NCBI GenBank assembly: GCA_963556255.1
Contig: OY744607.1
Span: 51,348,712-51,412,711, forward strand
Source of the DNA: Allolobophora icterica
Lineage: Eukaryota; Annelida; Clitellata; Crassiclitellata; Lumbricidae
Direction of reading: 5' to 3'
Length of the DNA stretch: 64,000 nt
Shown here: piece by piece, positions 1 through 31,537 of the stretch
How the letters are laid out: the number at the start of each line of letters is the position of its first letter
Position numbering within the stretch: position 1 is the stretch's first letter
Position numbers and translations under genes: made by a program
Notes under the pieces: generated by a model
Databases searched by the model: none
What the model was told of the DNA's origin: nothing
What the model saw: the letters and a program-made list of their open reading frames with translations, nothing else

Positions 1-42
1 TGGAATTCAGTTGTCATCGGAGTTTGTGACGAAATTTGAAAG

Positions 43-4534
<4,492 letters not shown>

Positions 4535-4837
4535 TCATTTCCATCCGAATGAATCGATTATCATCTCTGATTAAAGACGGAGAGAATTTCGCATGACATT
4601 GAAATTATCAAGAATGAACTAAAATGAAATTCATTAAATATTCCTAAGATGAGTGTAATGCTGAGGTGATCGTCAATAGCTGCCACGTGAGGTCAAAAAG
4701 TTTTAAAAAAGTGCAGGAGGAATCAGTAACTAGTTGAATGGAAATATAAAATCTATTTACAAAATGTTAAAATACAATACAATACAATATTAAGAATTGA
4801 AACGAACCTGAAACTAAACATGAAACCCCAATCTTGA

Positions 4838-4843
4838 AATAAA
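4838..4843 (+). terminator. Candidate poly(A) signal of gene A
   Basis: AATAAA lies about 300 bp after the proposed TGA stop at 4532-4534 and before the gene B promoter. It supports gene A ending here but proves nothing alone. Confidence 0.45.
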
Positions 4844-5677
4844 ACGACGGCATTGATATTCGCATACCACACTCTGGCTGCTCTCTCTCTCTGACCTCTC
4901 CTTGTCTCGTCTGATTGAAGTTCAGCAGAAAGTGTCTGGTAAACTAATTATTCATGCGTAGACAGGTTTACGGTAGGGAGCAGTTTATCATTATGAGACA
5001 GAAGTCTGTCGTGTCCCACGTTAGACAATCATTCATTCGTAACTGGTTTGTAACGTTTATTTAACGACGCCGTCATATCGAAGATGATACCGCTGGTTGT
5101 CAGATGTGGGACGATAACCGTACGTGGAGCCTATCGCCTGAAACCAGTCATGCGTCACTGCCTCCTTCGCAAACAGCCGCGAATCAGAGAGGTGTAGGGT
5201 AACCTGCCTTGTGGTGACGATCGTACACAGGCCTAAAGCGTAGCCCTAGGTTTCCGACCTAGGCATATTCGTGTGGGTTCAACGCATAAAATCAATATTT
5301 GAGCCAACTCAAATATCGATTTTTTGTATTGAGCTCGAGACATCTGGCGCAACTGTTGATCCGGGAGTAGTTTATTGGTATATGTAGGTCAGTCCGTCTA
5401 GGCCTAAAGGACTGATTGTAGGCCTGATTTTCAGCCTGAAGCGAATGAGTGGCTTGGCTTACATTAACCGTTTCGTCTGAGGCCATAGAGTAGGAGTCGT
5501 TTGACAGCAAAGGTGAACGATTCGTAGGAGAGACTGTTTCTTGGAAGAGCAGAAGGAGGAGGAGGAGGAGGAGGAGGAGGAGGAGGAGTAGTATTAAGAG
5601 TAGGACAGTAGAGGAGAAAAACACTGGGGAGGAGGCGGACAACGAGGAGGAGAAGGAGGAAAATTACTTGTCTACAG

Positions 5678-5684
5678 TATAAAA
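5678..5684 (+). promoter_or_regulatory. TATA box of gene B
   Basis: TATAAAA sits 120 bp before the gene B start codon at 5804. Expected transcription start is near 5710. An AGG/GGA array (about 5552-5588) lies just upstream. Confidence 0.65.
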
Positions 5685-5803
5685 GCTGTGGGACAGACGT
5701 TAGAAAGAATCTTCGCCTTTAAACTGTTCTACGTCTTTTCTTCGTCGTGTGTTAATCGGATCCGTCGTTTCTTCGGCTGGAGTCGGAATCTGTGAAGTGA
5801 ACG

Positions 5804-7527
5804 ATGAAGAAGTCTTTGGTCATTTCCTCCTCTCTTCTTCTTCCTCTTCATCTCTTTATCTTCACGCTTTCTCTGACGAATGGATGTCCACCACCTGCAG
5901 GTGAGTTTAGTCAGTTTACCTGTCCGACATAATCGACCCCACGTCGTTATACACTGCAGACCCCCACCACCTAATGACGACTTAATCAGAATCTCTCACT
6001 CTGATCATCTGAAAAACGACCTTTGCTCCTCACTTGGTTTCTTAGGACAACCCTCTGACTTGACGCAGCGCTCATGAATAAGCTGGAGTCCTGCGCTTAT
6101 CTTTTAAGTATACAATAGCTTTAGAAATTCCTAGATTGCGATTACATAGAAATCTATAGCTTCAGATTTTCAGAATGATTTGAAGTATATACGTGTATAA
6201 GATGGACACGTGATACAAAAGTGTTGATTGTCGTTGATTGACAGCTAAAAAAGATGCCTGTCATCCGAATCCATGTCAGAACGGAGGATCGTGTACTGTC
6301 GTCGAAACTCTGGACGGCGAGGGTTCTTCCTGTTCGTGCGTCGGAGGCAACCATGGAATGGACGATTACTGCAACCCGATGCCGACGACTACCGAGGGTT
6401 AGTAATTGATGATCAAAGCAACGGCTGTCATCGCTATAGGTTGCAGACTGCTTTGCCGGTCACTTACAAACATCGCCTACATAGCACAAGTAGATCTAGG
6501 GCCTGAGTAAGGTAAGTAAGGTCTTGTAAGGTAAGGTAGGCCTAAGGTAACATAAGGCAGAATAAGGGAAGGCAAGGCAACATAAGGTAACATAAATCAA
6601 GGTAAGATAAAGCAGGGTAAGGTTAGATAAAGCAAGGTAAGATAAAACAATGTAAGACAAGGTAAGAAACAGCAAGGTAAGATGGGATAGCGCAAGATAA
6701 TATAATATAAGAAAAAGTAAGGTACGGTAAGGCAAGATAAGTTAGGGTCAGGGATTGATAGATGAGTCAATGACAAGGCAATGTTAGTTACTAGGATATG
6801 GTAGAGCGAGGTATGAGCGTTCATTTCGTATGCGTAACTCAACGTTTTTCCTCGGAGGCTGGAGGATAATTCCGCTTAAGTGCCACGAAATAACAGCGAC
6901 TTTAATGTTAACTGTCTTAAATTCATATAGCACCATAACAACCATTGACCAATAACTGTGGGCAATGATGCTAGCGTCCATCGGTGTATGATGATCTCAG
7001 CGGAGTCCCACTGAGATATGTAGGAAGGGCCAGAAAGGTCATCTGTGGGAAAGGGTAGAAAGGTCATCTGAAGGTAAAGGCAGAAGGTCATCTGAAGGTA
7101 AGGGCAGAAAGGATATAATTATCTGAAGGTAAGGGCAGAGATGTTATCTGAATGTAAGGGCAGAAAGTTCAGAAAAGAGGAAGTCTCACTTTGTAAGGAA
7201 TTTTCATTTAGGAAGTCGGCTTCTGATGGATGTTGCTGTCTGCTTGTCTGACTTTTCGCTTATCTGTCTGTCTCTCTGTTTCTCCATGTCTATAACAACA
7301 TATAAGTCTTTTAGATCTGTGTTCATCCAAGCGTAACCAGTTGTTTTTCTCGTTACGCACCATCTGCTGATGTATAGCGACAACGGGTCCTTGCGAACCG
7401 AATCCATGCGAAGCAGACGGAGACTGCTTCGAAGATCCTTACCACGAATTCTCCTCCTCTCTCGACTTCTACTGCATGTGCGGATCCGACAGAGAGGGCG
7501 ACAGATGTGAAAAAGAAACAGGTGGGT

Positions 7528-7558
<31 letters not shown>

Positions 7559-8298
7559 ATTGATGGATCCAAGGGTCAAGAACTCTCTCATATGAGAGGT
7601 TCAACGGCAGGTATACGAACGGAGTGGCCCCCTGGATCCACCACTGCCAGTGGCGTTGCTATAGGGAGAGTGGTGCGGCCGTCCCAGCGGCGCTATCAAA
7701 GGGGAGGGGGCGTAAAATGGGCGACAAACTAAAAAATTTAAAGACATCTTTTCATCTGATCCTTTAATTATTTTAATCGTAGGGGCCTAGTCATATGAAA
7801 TACAACGAATCCCTGTGTTCAAAAGTGCCAAAAGATGCCGATGACAAACTACAGACTTCAGACTGTGTAGGACTTCAGCTAGACAGGCGTTACGAGAGTC
7901 CCACCTGAGGTGAACTCACCCAGTCTCTTCCCCACTCTCCCTGAATATTCGGGCACCGAAAAATATATATATATATATCATATTGTATATATATAATATT
8001 CGGTGTGATACATGACATATAATATATATCTTTATTAGTCATGTTTCTTCTCTCTACACCCGGCCACACTCCTCGCATTCCGCTGTCCCTCTGTCTGTCT
8101 TGCAGGCTGATAATTATATTAAGCATGTTACATCTGAAATTCTGAACGTCCTCTGCTTTCGTTTAACGAAGAAGAAATCTATCCTGCAACAACCAAATTT
8201 ACACCTGCAAACACAAGAGCAAGTGGATGAAGGTTATAATGTTAGCATGGATATAACTCCTACGGGGAATGAAGTGATCGCCCAGGTTGACGATGGAC

Positions 8299-8365
<67 letters not shown>

Positions 8366-8401
8366 CTTCTCTCTACACCCGGCCACACTCCTCGCATTCC
8401 G

Positions 8402-8447
<46 letters not shown>

Positions 8448-9474
8448 AGGCTTTACAAGATGTAGGCGCACGGCTACGTCGAATTTCAGTTTCAGTTTGC
8501 AACTTCATGGGGGAGGGGTGCGCTTGCCATTAGTCGCCCCTGGCGCCAAAACACCTAGCTGCGCCACTGAACACTGGCATCAATTTACGCCATGGCATAT
8601 CTTACAGAATATTTAGACAGCTGTTTTAGCAGTTATAATTTACACGTGATATACAATATTATATATATATATATATATTTGTTTTCGGCAAATATTACAG
8701 TATCTGCAAATAGACCAGACGTTTCCTTATGAACTGCGTGTGAAATATCTATGCCGGGGTTTCCGTCTTCTTACTGCAAGACGAGAGATAGCGATGTCCA
8801 TTGCACAATTTACAATTCAATTAAGGGTCGACGAAGCTTTGCTGAAGGAGTTCAAGGTGCTAACTATCAATTTCTCGCCGCAGCACAAAAGTCGCGTCAG
8901 GCAGACTAGCTCCACTGGCGCTACATAAAATCAAGTCCGCATTAGCCAGGTTATTTTGGTTGCATTCGGTGCCCAGGTCAGAAAGTACTGATGACTAGTA
9001 GCAGAAGATCTGGTATCAAAAGTACTGCTAACTAGAGGCATAAGATCTAGCTATAATCAAATATCACAAGAGATAGCCTAGTATAAGAATCAGGGTGAGA
9101 ATTGTCGGGGTGGCTGAGGGGTTCAACCCCCTAGTCTTTCTTAGGAGCCCACAGTTAATCATTGCACACCCCAATTCCACATGAATCGAGGTCTAACCCT
9201 CCCCCAGTCTTTTTTTCTACAATTCTCATACTGATAAGAATACCGCTATAAAGTAGCCTAACAGAAGAGCTAGTTCAAAAGTAATGTAAACAACAGAATT
9301 CTGTAGTCGCATTAGCCTAACAGTGGAACCTGACGAACAATTCGTTTGGTGTCGAAAGACATGAGTGGTTTTGTATGAGAGTGAATATCTGATGTTGCTC
9401 CAAATGATTTATCTGTTGCTTTTGTCTTTTCTTCAGCAGGTCGATCCGGGGATGACTTCCACCCATTTCCCTAG
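5804..9474 (+). CDS. Gene B: small secreted protein with two EGF modules (spliced)
   Basis: Unnamed; tandem relative of gene A. Exons: 5804-5900 (signal peptide [20 protein letters not shown]..., donor GTGAGT), 6245-6397 (EGF 1: C-x4-C-x5-C-x12-C-x-C-x10-C), 7378-7521 (EGF 2: C-x4-C-x5-C-x15-C-x-C-x8-C) and 9437-9474 (short tail ending in TAG). All internal junctions are phase 1, the usual arrangement for shuffled EGF modules, and each junction has GT...AG. The product is about 145 residues, extracellular, with all twelve EGF cysteines. The final exon is chosen because its acceptor follows a pyrimidine run and keeps frame; starting at 9437 or 9440 gives the same stop. Intron 1 starts with a strong donor and intron 2 with a weaker one (GTTAGT). 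Intron 3 carries two hAT-like elements. Ligand or receptor role unknown. Confidence 0.8.
5975..6155 (+). repeat. Dispersed repeat family 1, copy 3
   Basis: Inverted relative to 3,207-3,480: GGACAACCCTCTGACTTGAC, then GCAGCGCTCATGAATAAGCT and a tail TAGCTTTAGAAATT...GATTGCGATTACAT. It lies in intron 1 of gene B. Confidence 0.75.
6508..6740 (+). repeat. Degenerate GGTAAG-rich tandem repeat in gene B intron 2
   Basis: About 230 bp of short imperfect units built on AAGGTAAG/AAGATAAG/AAGGCAAG. Many units match the core of a 5' splice site. It begins about 110 bp after the weak donor GTTAGT of the EGF 1 exon. Confidence 0.85.
7023..7172 (+). repeat. Minisatellite, unit about 29-30 bp
   Basis: Five or so units of the form GGGCAGAAAGGTCATCTGAAGG with drift. 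The units also contain GGTAAG. Located in gene B intron 2. There are no unique spacers of constant length, so it is not CRISPR-like. Confidence 0.8.
7648..8569. mobile_element. hAT-like non-autonomous element in gene B intron 3
   Basis: Ends are CAGTGGCGTTGCTATAGG and, inverted, CAGTGGCGCAGCTAGGTG. The flanking 8-mers ACCACTGC (7640-7647) and AACACTGG (8570-8577) match at six of eight positions, consistent with an old 8-bp target duplication. Inside are (AT)n arrays (about 7960-7995, 8299-8362, 8404-8444) and a 40-bp block (TTCTCTCTACACCCGGCCAC...) repeated at 8046 and 8365. No transposase is visible. Confidence 0.65.
9091..9233 (+). mobile_element. hAT-type MITE, family M1 copy 1 (143 bp)
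   Basis: Terminal inverted repeats CAGGGTGAGAATTGT / ACAATTCTCATACTG, with a perfect 8-bp target duplication ATAAGAAT at 9083-9090 and 9234-9241. It is an internally deleted relative of the 9,803-10,214 copy and lies in intron 3 of gene B. Eight-base duplications and CAG...CTG ends are the known signature of hAT elements. Confidence 0.9.
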
Positions 9475-9802
9475 GACAGCGGCGCCGAGTGATACGCAGT
9501 TCGACCCAAGGATGATGACTCCACTTCTTTCCATCAGGAGAGACAGCCCCGCTTCAACGCCACACCTTCTTCCGCTTTCCATTCTCAACCGTCGCTACAG
9601 TTCATCTGAAAACGTAACATCACGGATGATGCCTCCTGCTGCGCTGTCGTCTGCTGTCGTCTGCTGTCGTGCTTTCGCTCTACTGCTTCCGGTTTCTGTG
9701 TCTTCCAAGAGGGACAGATGAACGCTGCTTTAACTATAGTCGACTCCATCTATGGTCTCCGTCGTAAGCGCACTGAGCCTCCCCCTCTGGCCGACGTCTG
9801 AT

Positions 9803-10214
9803 CAGGGTGAAAATTGTCGGGAGTTGGGGGTTCAATCCCCCTAGTCTTTCTTTACCCCCCCCCCCCCACTTAAGTCTTCACTGCACACCCCAGAAGGGTC
9901 GTTTCCAACCCCCTCAGTTGTGCTAGCGTGATTATATTGTTCATATATTTTAGCATTTTGCATTTCTTTCACAGTTCGCTTTGTGAGTATACTAATAAGG
10001 TAATGCTCTCCTCTATCGTGAGATTTGTGACAATATGTGAATTGCATACTAATAAATTTGGTGATGCAATCACTTTAAGGAGTTTAAGCTTTCTACTGCA
10101 TGTTTGAATTTTCTTAGTTTGCAAAATATGGATGAAATATTCAATTCCGCCTGGATCAAACTCATCAAAGCCTAACCCCCCATCCCCAGTATTTTTTCTA
10201 CAATTCTCACACTG
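9803..10214 (+). mobile_element. hAT-type MITE, family M1 copy 2 (412 bp)
   Basis: Starts CAGGGTGAAAATTGTCGG and ends ACAATTCTCACACTG. Perfect 8-bp target duplication CGTCTGAT at 9795-9802 and 10215-10222. The interior holds GGGGTTCAATCCCCCTAGTC and a C9-C10 run; no transposase. This is the longest of the three copies and sits just downstream of gene B. Confidence 0.93.
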
Positions 10215-10222
10215 CGTCTGAT

Positions 10223-11002
<780 letters not shown>

Positions 11003-11214
11003 CAGGTAGAATGAGAGAGGACAGACAGACACACGGACAGACAACCGAGATACGTTAGATGGCTTATATTTTTAATTAACGAAATCTGCCTAATTACGTG
11101 TCGCATGCTTTGTCCTTTCTTAACAAGACCTTGCTATAGATTTTCGCTCCTATCATCCCCTTCTGCTTTGTCAGTCATCAGGATTCGTCAAGATATTTAA
11201 AAGCATAACTGATT

Positions 11215-11262
11215 CACGATTGACTGATTGATCGATTGATTGATTGATTGATTGATTGACTA
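11215..11262 (+). repeat. (ATTG)n short array
   Basis: A run of GATT units. Similar ATTG/AATC runs mark LINE-like tails at 18,815-18,826 and 54,543-54,580, so this may be another tail, but no element body is clear. Confidence 0.5.
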
Positions 11263-11504
11263 AACGCGTGAGTTAATAAGTTCAGTGAACACAGCTGTTA
11301 TTGTTAATCAGTTTTTATCCTAAAATAAAAGCAGAACAGATCAAATACGACAGTGTTAGAATATTCTGGAAAAACGTGACTTCACAACAAAACAGTTTTG
11401 CGAAATAATTTTTTGGCACAAGTGGAATAGAAGATGAATTCTACAAACACAACAACAACCAACGCTACTGGAACAATCGTCCAAACAACTCAGAGGAACC
11501 TACC

Positions 11505-11840
11505 TCACGACAACTGAAGCCGGCGTCATGACACTGGAACCAGCGTCATGACAACTGGAACCAGAGTCATGTCCTCATGAACAACCCACCTAATGACAAC
11601 TGGAACCCTCATCATGACAACTGAAACCAGCGTCATGGCACCGGAACCAGCGTCATGACATCTAGAACCAGCGTCACGTCCTCATGACCGACCCACCTAA
11701 TGTCAACTGGAACCCTCATCATGACAACTGAAACCAGCGTCATGGCACTGGAACCAGCTTCATGGCACCGGAACCAGCGTCATGACATCTGGAACCAGCG
11801 TCACGTCCTCATGACCGACCCATCTGATGACGACTGGAAC
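11505..11840 (+). repeat. Minisatellite with higher-order structure
   Basis: A basic unit of about 20 bp (AACCAGCGTCATGACAACTG and variants) is arranged in larger blocks of roughly 105-126 bp, each ending in a variant of CGTCCTCATGACCGACCCAC. No coding frame persists. Confidence 0.88.
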
Positions 11841-11959
11841 GCCCGTCAGAAGAAACGGAACGAGCATTTGAACTTCTAAACTAGAAAAATTGCATCTGTA
11901 TACACAGCAAAATTTACGACCATTTGCAATCGACAGAATGTCTATGAATTGCCCACTTA

Positions 11960-13025
11960 ACATTTACATACGATTAGATTAGATTAGATTTAGATTAGAT
12001 TAGATAGATTACTGTCAGTGGCCATCGTCCAATCAGCGTCCTCTTCGACCTTGGACCATAATAAGGAAGAGACGCTTGAGATGGCAGACAGAAGATGAAA
12101 GAATTAAACGAGAGAACACAGACATCATTGCATATCGAACATTGCATATGTAATAGGAAACGAATTCGACAAAGAAGGGATGATGGTCTCTTCATTAACA
12201 GCACAACTCAAGCGAAGACTCACCCGAAACACAAAACCCAACGCCATTCCTTCTTCGCTTGGCAGGCGAAAAACTGGCGCTGTGCTTTCGTCTCATTAGA
12301 CAACAGAACATAAAATGAAGCAACAGAAACAACAAAAGAAGACAACCGTTCTGGGTTGTACTTGTACCAACTGCGTCCCTTCAACCCGACTGAAACAGAT
12401 TCACATCCAGATCCGTTCAGTTCTCGGAATCCTCCAAATGGAACCTCAGCGCAGATGAATTTTTAAACAATATATCGTAAAGTAATGTAAGGCAAGACAA
12501 GACTTGTTGTTCCCAGTTCTACTGCCATGGCTGCTAAGAAAGAAACTACTTCTAAGGAAGACAAATTGAAAATCAGTAACAGTCAAAAACCAGATGTCAA
12601 TAAGAAACACAGTGCAACTGCAAGAAAAACGAACCGACACAAACGATAAAGACAGACAGGCATAAAGCGACAGACAAGACAGCCAGGCAGACAATCAGGC
12701 AGGCAGACAGACAGACAGACAATCAGGCAGGCAGACAGACAGACAGACAATCAGGCAGGCAGACAGCCAGGCAGACAATCAGGCAGGCAGACAGACAGAC
12801 AGACAATCAGGCAGGCAGACAGACAGGCAGACAGACAGAAGCAAAACTGTCTCAAAGACAACAGAACTAATACTAGGAACATGTAGAAGAAGCTAACGCA
12901 AAGAGCAAAGAAAATTAATACATCTTTCAGCAGCACCAGTCCTCTCTCACCCACATCATCATTATCATTGCCATCATCACTATCATTGCCATCATCATCA
13001 TCATTGCCATCATCATCATCATTGC

Positions 13026-13110
<85 letters not shown>

Positions 13111-14300
13111 GTCATCGTCATCGTCATCATCATCATCATCATCATCAACATCATCATCATCATCAACATAATCAGCAGCATCAACAACCAGCAAAAAGAA
13201 ATGTTTAATTCTGCAGCTCTATGTACAGTCATGGAAGACGTCTTTGATTTTGTTGCATTTTTAGACGAAAACATCGATGCACAACAAATGGAAGACATGA
13301 ACTTTACTATTTACAGGCGAATAATTGAACGGATATAATAACAGATGAGACATCGATGGCTGTACACGAATGTAATACTGGTCCCGGCAGATGACTAAAC
13401 GATTAACTCCACAGTTACACAGGCACAAAATCCTCTCGGCTACTAACTTCTCTAGCAAGAAACGACTAAAAACTGTTTGGCTGCAAAATTCCCTCTCTTA
13501 AAGAGATTGCGTTTCTCTGAAGCGACTCCACTCGATAGCGCATTACAATTCCTCGGATAATTCTGCAGTTTCAATCGACTCCAGAAACTGAAACGAGTTG
13601 GAAGACTGAATTTCTCATATGCAGAAACACTGAAACAGGGTTACTTTACGAAGAACATGTGCATGTTAAAATTCTATTCAAGTAAATCTTTCTCTCCGAC
13701 AATCTTTCTTGCTTTAAGTAGATTGACGCATGCAGGGAAGTAAATACTGCATCTCATTAGAAAAGACTTTTAAAGACAATGACGATTTCGAAATCACTAA
13801 AACAATCGGAGATGATTGGTGTTCATCTCAGTTCACTAACAACTGGAAATCCGTTGAAATGGAAAAACGTCGTCAGCGTTGAAATGGATCAGAGTTCTAT
13901 GGAAATCTTGAACACTTTGTAACAATGATGAACACATAGACTGAAGACTCTGCTGCAATGCATACGATCAGAGGCCACGGAATAAGAAACCAGGCATGAA
14001 GAATATCGTCAAAATTCGATGGAAAAATAACAGCGAATCATTTAGAAAGAAAACATTTCAGTCTGTGCTGATGTGGAAAATTAAACAATCTCATCGCTCT
14101 TAATCAATGCAGTGAGTCAATGCGATGTCAATGCACCCGGAACATGTTCCCAAGAATGGATAGCGCTATGCTCCCTTTCTCCTGGGCATACAGATTCTAC
14201 CATATCCAGCCAGAATGACACCAGAAACCCCCAACAATGCCACAGCTCAGACCGAACCCAGTCTAGAACAAGATAAGAGAGTACATCAGCTGATCAGAGA
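11960..14300. other. Intergenic stretch with simple repeats
   Basis: Contains an (ATTAG)n stretch near 11,970-12,008, a degenerate GACA/GGCA array at 12,655-12,840 and a (CAT)n array at 12,955-13,168. The rest is unique. Part of 14,300-14,780 is probably the ZEB 3' UTR, but I found no clear poly(A) signal. Confidence 0.6.
12955..13168. repeat. Microsatellite (CAT/TCA)n
   Basis: About 210 bp of CAT units with scattered GTC/GCC variants. Poly-Asp, poly-Met and poly-Ser translations are artefacts. Confidence 0.97.
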
Positions 14301-14781
14301 GAAAGAGAGAGCATCAAAAATCTTCACTGGTTCTTAGCTCACAACTGTTTATCTGACTTGCAAAGTTCTGCCTTTGTAACGAATGAAAATGCCTCTCGTA
14401 GAAAAATTCAGAATCACAAAACTCAGATACGATTCACAGAAAATTCACAGACCATACAAAAAAGAAAGCCGGTCCTTGTACTCTCGACCCAAATACCAGA
14501 CCCCCTATGTCTGAATCGGTCGACGACGTGCTATGGCCCTGCAGAGGCCCTTCCTTTCCAGGCAGAACATGCTCCCCCTTCCTCCAATTACCTCAGCAGA
14601 TCAGTTCCCTATTCACTTGTCTTTTGCCAAAGGATGTTGCTATTGCATCGATTGAAGTAAGCAATCGCCAGATGGCCAGAGTCAATGACGAAGTAGAGCA
14701 TTTGGCAGCTGTCTCTCTCTCTGACGAAGGAATCATTGCTTGTTGCTTGTTCTTTCCCCATCGACGACCAAATGGAACGAA

Positions 14782-27620
<12,839 letters not shown>

Positions 27621-28029
27621 CTACAAGATAACACCAATCTCTGATCAGAGACAGAGAAAAATCAATAAATCTATCAATCAATCGGAATTGATTGAGACAG
27701 TGAGACAGAGAGGGGGAGGCAGAGAGAGAGGGGAGACTGAAAGAGGGAGAGAGACAGAGGGAGACAGAGAGACAGAGTAGACTGAAAGAGGGAGAAAGAT
27801 AGAGGAAAACAGGCAGAGGGAGACAGAGGGAGGCAGAGGGAGACAGACAGACAGAGGGGAGACTGAAATAGGAAGACAGACAGAGGGAGAGGCCAACTGA
27901 AGCCAATTGCTAAGACCAACAAAACCGTAAAAGTTGAGAATTCCCGCATACAGTTGGATACATCACAATCGTCTGCGTCCAATATTAATACAGGACCTAT
28001 TGACGACCTTCTCTCTCCCTCTCCCTCTC

Positions 28030-28165
<136 letters not shown>

Positions 28166-28484
28166 CATTTGCCTATACGTTCCGCACAAAGACCAGAGGA
28201 GGACAGCTACACTCATAAGTCGATCCTCTTCGTATTAGTATTAATTAGCAACTTCTATAGCGCCGGTATCGAATGCATCAACCAATGGCGCAGCAAACCC
28301 AAGCCGTAATCAGGTCAACTTTTAAGAAGGTTAGTCCGCTGAGACAGAGAGAGCCATGTCTCTCAAGAAGCCACTGTATCTGTATCTGTACTATCTCTAT
28401 GTACGTCTGTAAGTGTATGTATGTATGAATACTGGGCCTATCAAGCCCTGAGACGGAACGACACGGGTGGACGAGTCTCAACAT

Positions 28485-28723
<239 letters not shown>

Positions 28724-29287
28724 GACACAATGACCAAAGCAGCAGCAGCAGGAACAGAGGGAGGAGAGTGGTCGAGATAAAAGCAGGTGAAGCCGTTGAT
28801 AGGATTCATAAATCAAGCAAGGACTTGGATGGCCACGAAAAGCAGAAGAAGAGGATGTGGAGGAGGATGCGAGGAGTGGCAGGAGGAGTGGATGGGCATT
28901 AAGCCGGTCCTGCAGCAGCAGCTGAATCGACGCCAATACTTTTAAAGTCCGAATGAGCATCACCGATAGCAACACCTTTACAGCAAGGTGTGCAATTTAG
29001 GGCACAGCACAACAGATGGGGGCCTCCTCCTCCTCCTCTTCTCTCTGCTAATGCCATTACTCGATAGGCAGGTATGTTTATAACAGACCCAGGGCCAGGG
29101 GAGGATTAGATGGGAGAGGGAGACTAGCAGGAACGGGGAATAGGAGGAGAAGGATGGCAGAGAATCCTCCGCGGGCCATCATGACCTCTTCAGATGATGT
29201 CCATCGGCGAATAGCAGCAGCAGCAGCATTTCATCTCAAGTGGACGAAATTGCCTCATTCTCCCCGAGGACATACGCATCACAGACT

Positions 29288-29406
<119 letters not shown>

Positions 29407-29579
29407 GTGTGTGTCTCTCTTTCTGCCTGTCTCTGTCAATGTAGTCATATGTGTGCATTTCTCTCTCTGTCTCTACCTCTCTACCTACCTATTCATCTAT
29501 CTCTAGCTCCACTATCTTCTCATGACCTGAAAACACGAATCATGAATCACGCCTCAATGCACCTGCTCAACAGATACCA

Positions 29580-30150
29580 GATCCATCCATCCATCCATCC
29601 ATCCATACATCCATCCATCCATCCATCCACCCATTCATTCATCCACCCATCCATCTACCCAACTGTACATCCTTCCATCCATCCACCCGTCTATCCATCC
29701 ATCCACCCATCCATCCACCCCTCCAAAAATCAATTCTACCCACTCGTCAATTTACACCCACCCATTCACCCATCACCCATCCATCCACCCATCCATTCAT
29801 CCACCCACCCACCCATCCATCCATCCATTCATTCATCCACCCATCCATCCACCCATCCATCCATTCACCCATCCATCCATCCATCCACCCATCCATCCAC
29901 CCATCCATCTATCTACCCACCCGTCCATCCAACCATCCATCCATCTACCCACCCGTCCACCCATTCATCCACCCACCCACCCACCCATCCACCGACCCAT
30001 CCATCCATCCATCCATCCATCCATCCATCCATCCATCCATCCATCCATCTACCCAGCCCTCCATCCATCCATCCATCCATTCATCCACCCATCCATTCAT
30101 CCACCCATCCACCCATCCATTCATTCATCCACCCATCCATCCATCCCCAT
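29580..30150. repeat. (CATC)n/(CACC)n array, 570 bp
   Basis: CATC units with CACC and ATTC variants. The 262-residue His/Pro/Ser frame across it is an artefact of a 4-bp unit read in triplets. Confidence 0.97.
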
Positions 30151-31010
30151 ATTTATCCATTAATCCCTCGCACAATGGATTGCGACACCCACTGACTGAT
30201 CGACGTCGTAAGGTTCTTCCAGACGTCGTCGATCACCTTCTCCTCCGACAGATGGACGAGATGTCGGACTCAACCTATCCGACTCAGCCACGAAAATGCA
30301 ACGCATATATCCACTGAACGATTGCCTTCCAATCTACTTAAAATCAGCTCCCTTTTCCAGTGTCCCGGTTAACTGACACTCTTCCACCCTGCACTGGCTT
30401 CCTCTTCTCAGCAGATTTAGTTACGTCGATTGATTCGTTTCTGCCCCTGGCTGGGTGCAGCGCCGTTTCCAACGTTACTGGGCAAGAACTGTGAGAAAGC
30501 AGAACCCAAGTTCTTTAAAAGCAGCATCCGGTCACTGTTGTTATTAACGAGTTACTTCCTGCAAAGCGATGCCATAAATAATTATTCAATTAATAGAAAA
30601 GGGGCAGACAGTTGAATCACCGTCGTTCCAAATCTAGAAGTTGTGATACGCCACTGGTTCTCATGACTCATGCTCCCACATCAATCATATTATTTTTCCT
30701 TCGTATACCCTAGATGCCATTATATCAAGTTTTCTGCGTTTAGTTTCCCCACTACACAAATGCACATAGACTCTTTTTAACTGTCCGTAATATAAGAACG
30801 TTTCCTACAGACATAGTGACCCGTTGCAGAACCTAGATGTTGGAATAATATTCCACTCTCGATACGTTCTGCAACTTCATTGGAGTGAAATATTCAAGAC
30901 ACGACTCGTGACACGCTACTTCAATCTGGCTTATGCTGAGCCGTATTGAACTTGTCAAAGCGCCCTTGTAACGGCATGTGTCGTGTTACGGCGCTGTAGA
31001 AATCGTCGTA

Positions 31011-31180
<170 letters not shown>

Positions 31181-31537
31181 AGAGTTGCCAGAAGTCCGGC
31201 AAAAGGAGGGCATGTCCTCCTTTTTTGGCCTTATGTCCTCTGTCTGGCAGGCATAGCTAAAACCCTGGAAAATATTGGGTTGTTTGCATGTTTGCTGTAT
31301 TGGGGTCTTGGCTATTGTTTTGTGGCCGTTTTTAACGACTTTACACGTGCATGTTGTCTGTAAGTTCCCCTAACTATTCTACTTACCTATTTATATTTTA
31401 TTGCAGCTCTATTTTCCAGACGTTTCTAGTCCATGATCTGAGTAATGTTAGTGTATCTATGTTCAGTGCGTTCTCCTTTGTCCTCCTTTCCGGCTTTCTG
31501 TGTCCTCCTTCGGCTACCCATACCTCTGGCAACCCTA
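31181..31537. mobile_element. Possible hAT-like element with TTGCCAG ends
   Basis: Starts AGAGTTGCCAG and ends CTCTGGCAACCCTA, giving weak inverted ends, with blocks like CCTCCTTTT and CCGGC near both ends. No target duplication can be seen because one flank is the ATC microsatellite. Confidence 0.4.

Noticed and set aside
7023..7172. Regular repeats of about 30 bp, superficially CRISPR-like
   Set aside because: Units abut and drift without unique spacers, in an animal gene intron.
9365..9721. 118-residue open frame at the end of gene B
   Set aside because: It runs in another frame from the EGF exons. The splice-consistent frame stops at 9472-9474.
29407..30195. 262-residue open frame rich in His, Pro and Ser
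   Set aside because: It is a (CATC)n/(CACC)n tetranucleotide array read in triplets; no conserved domain or splice structure.
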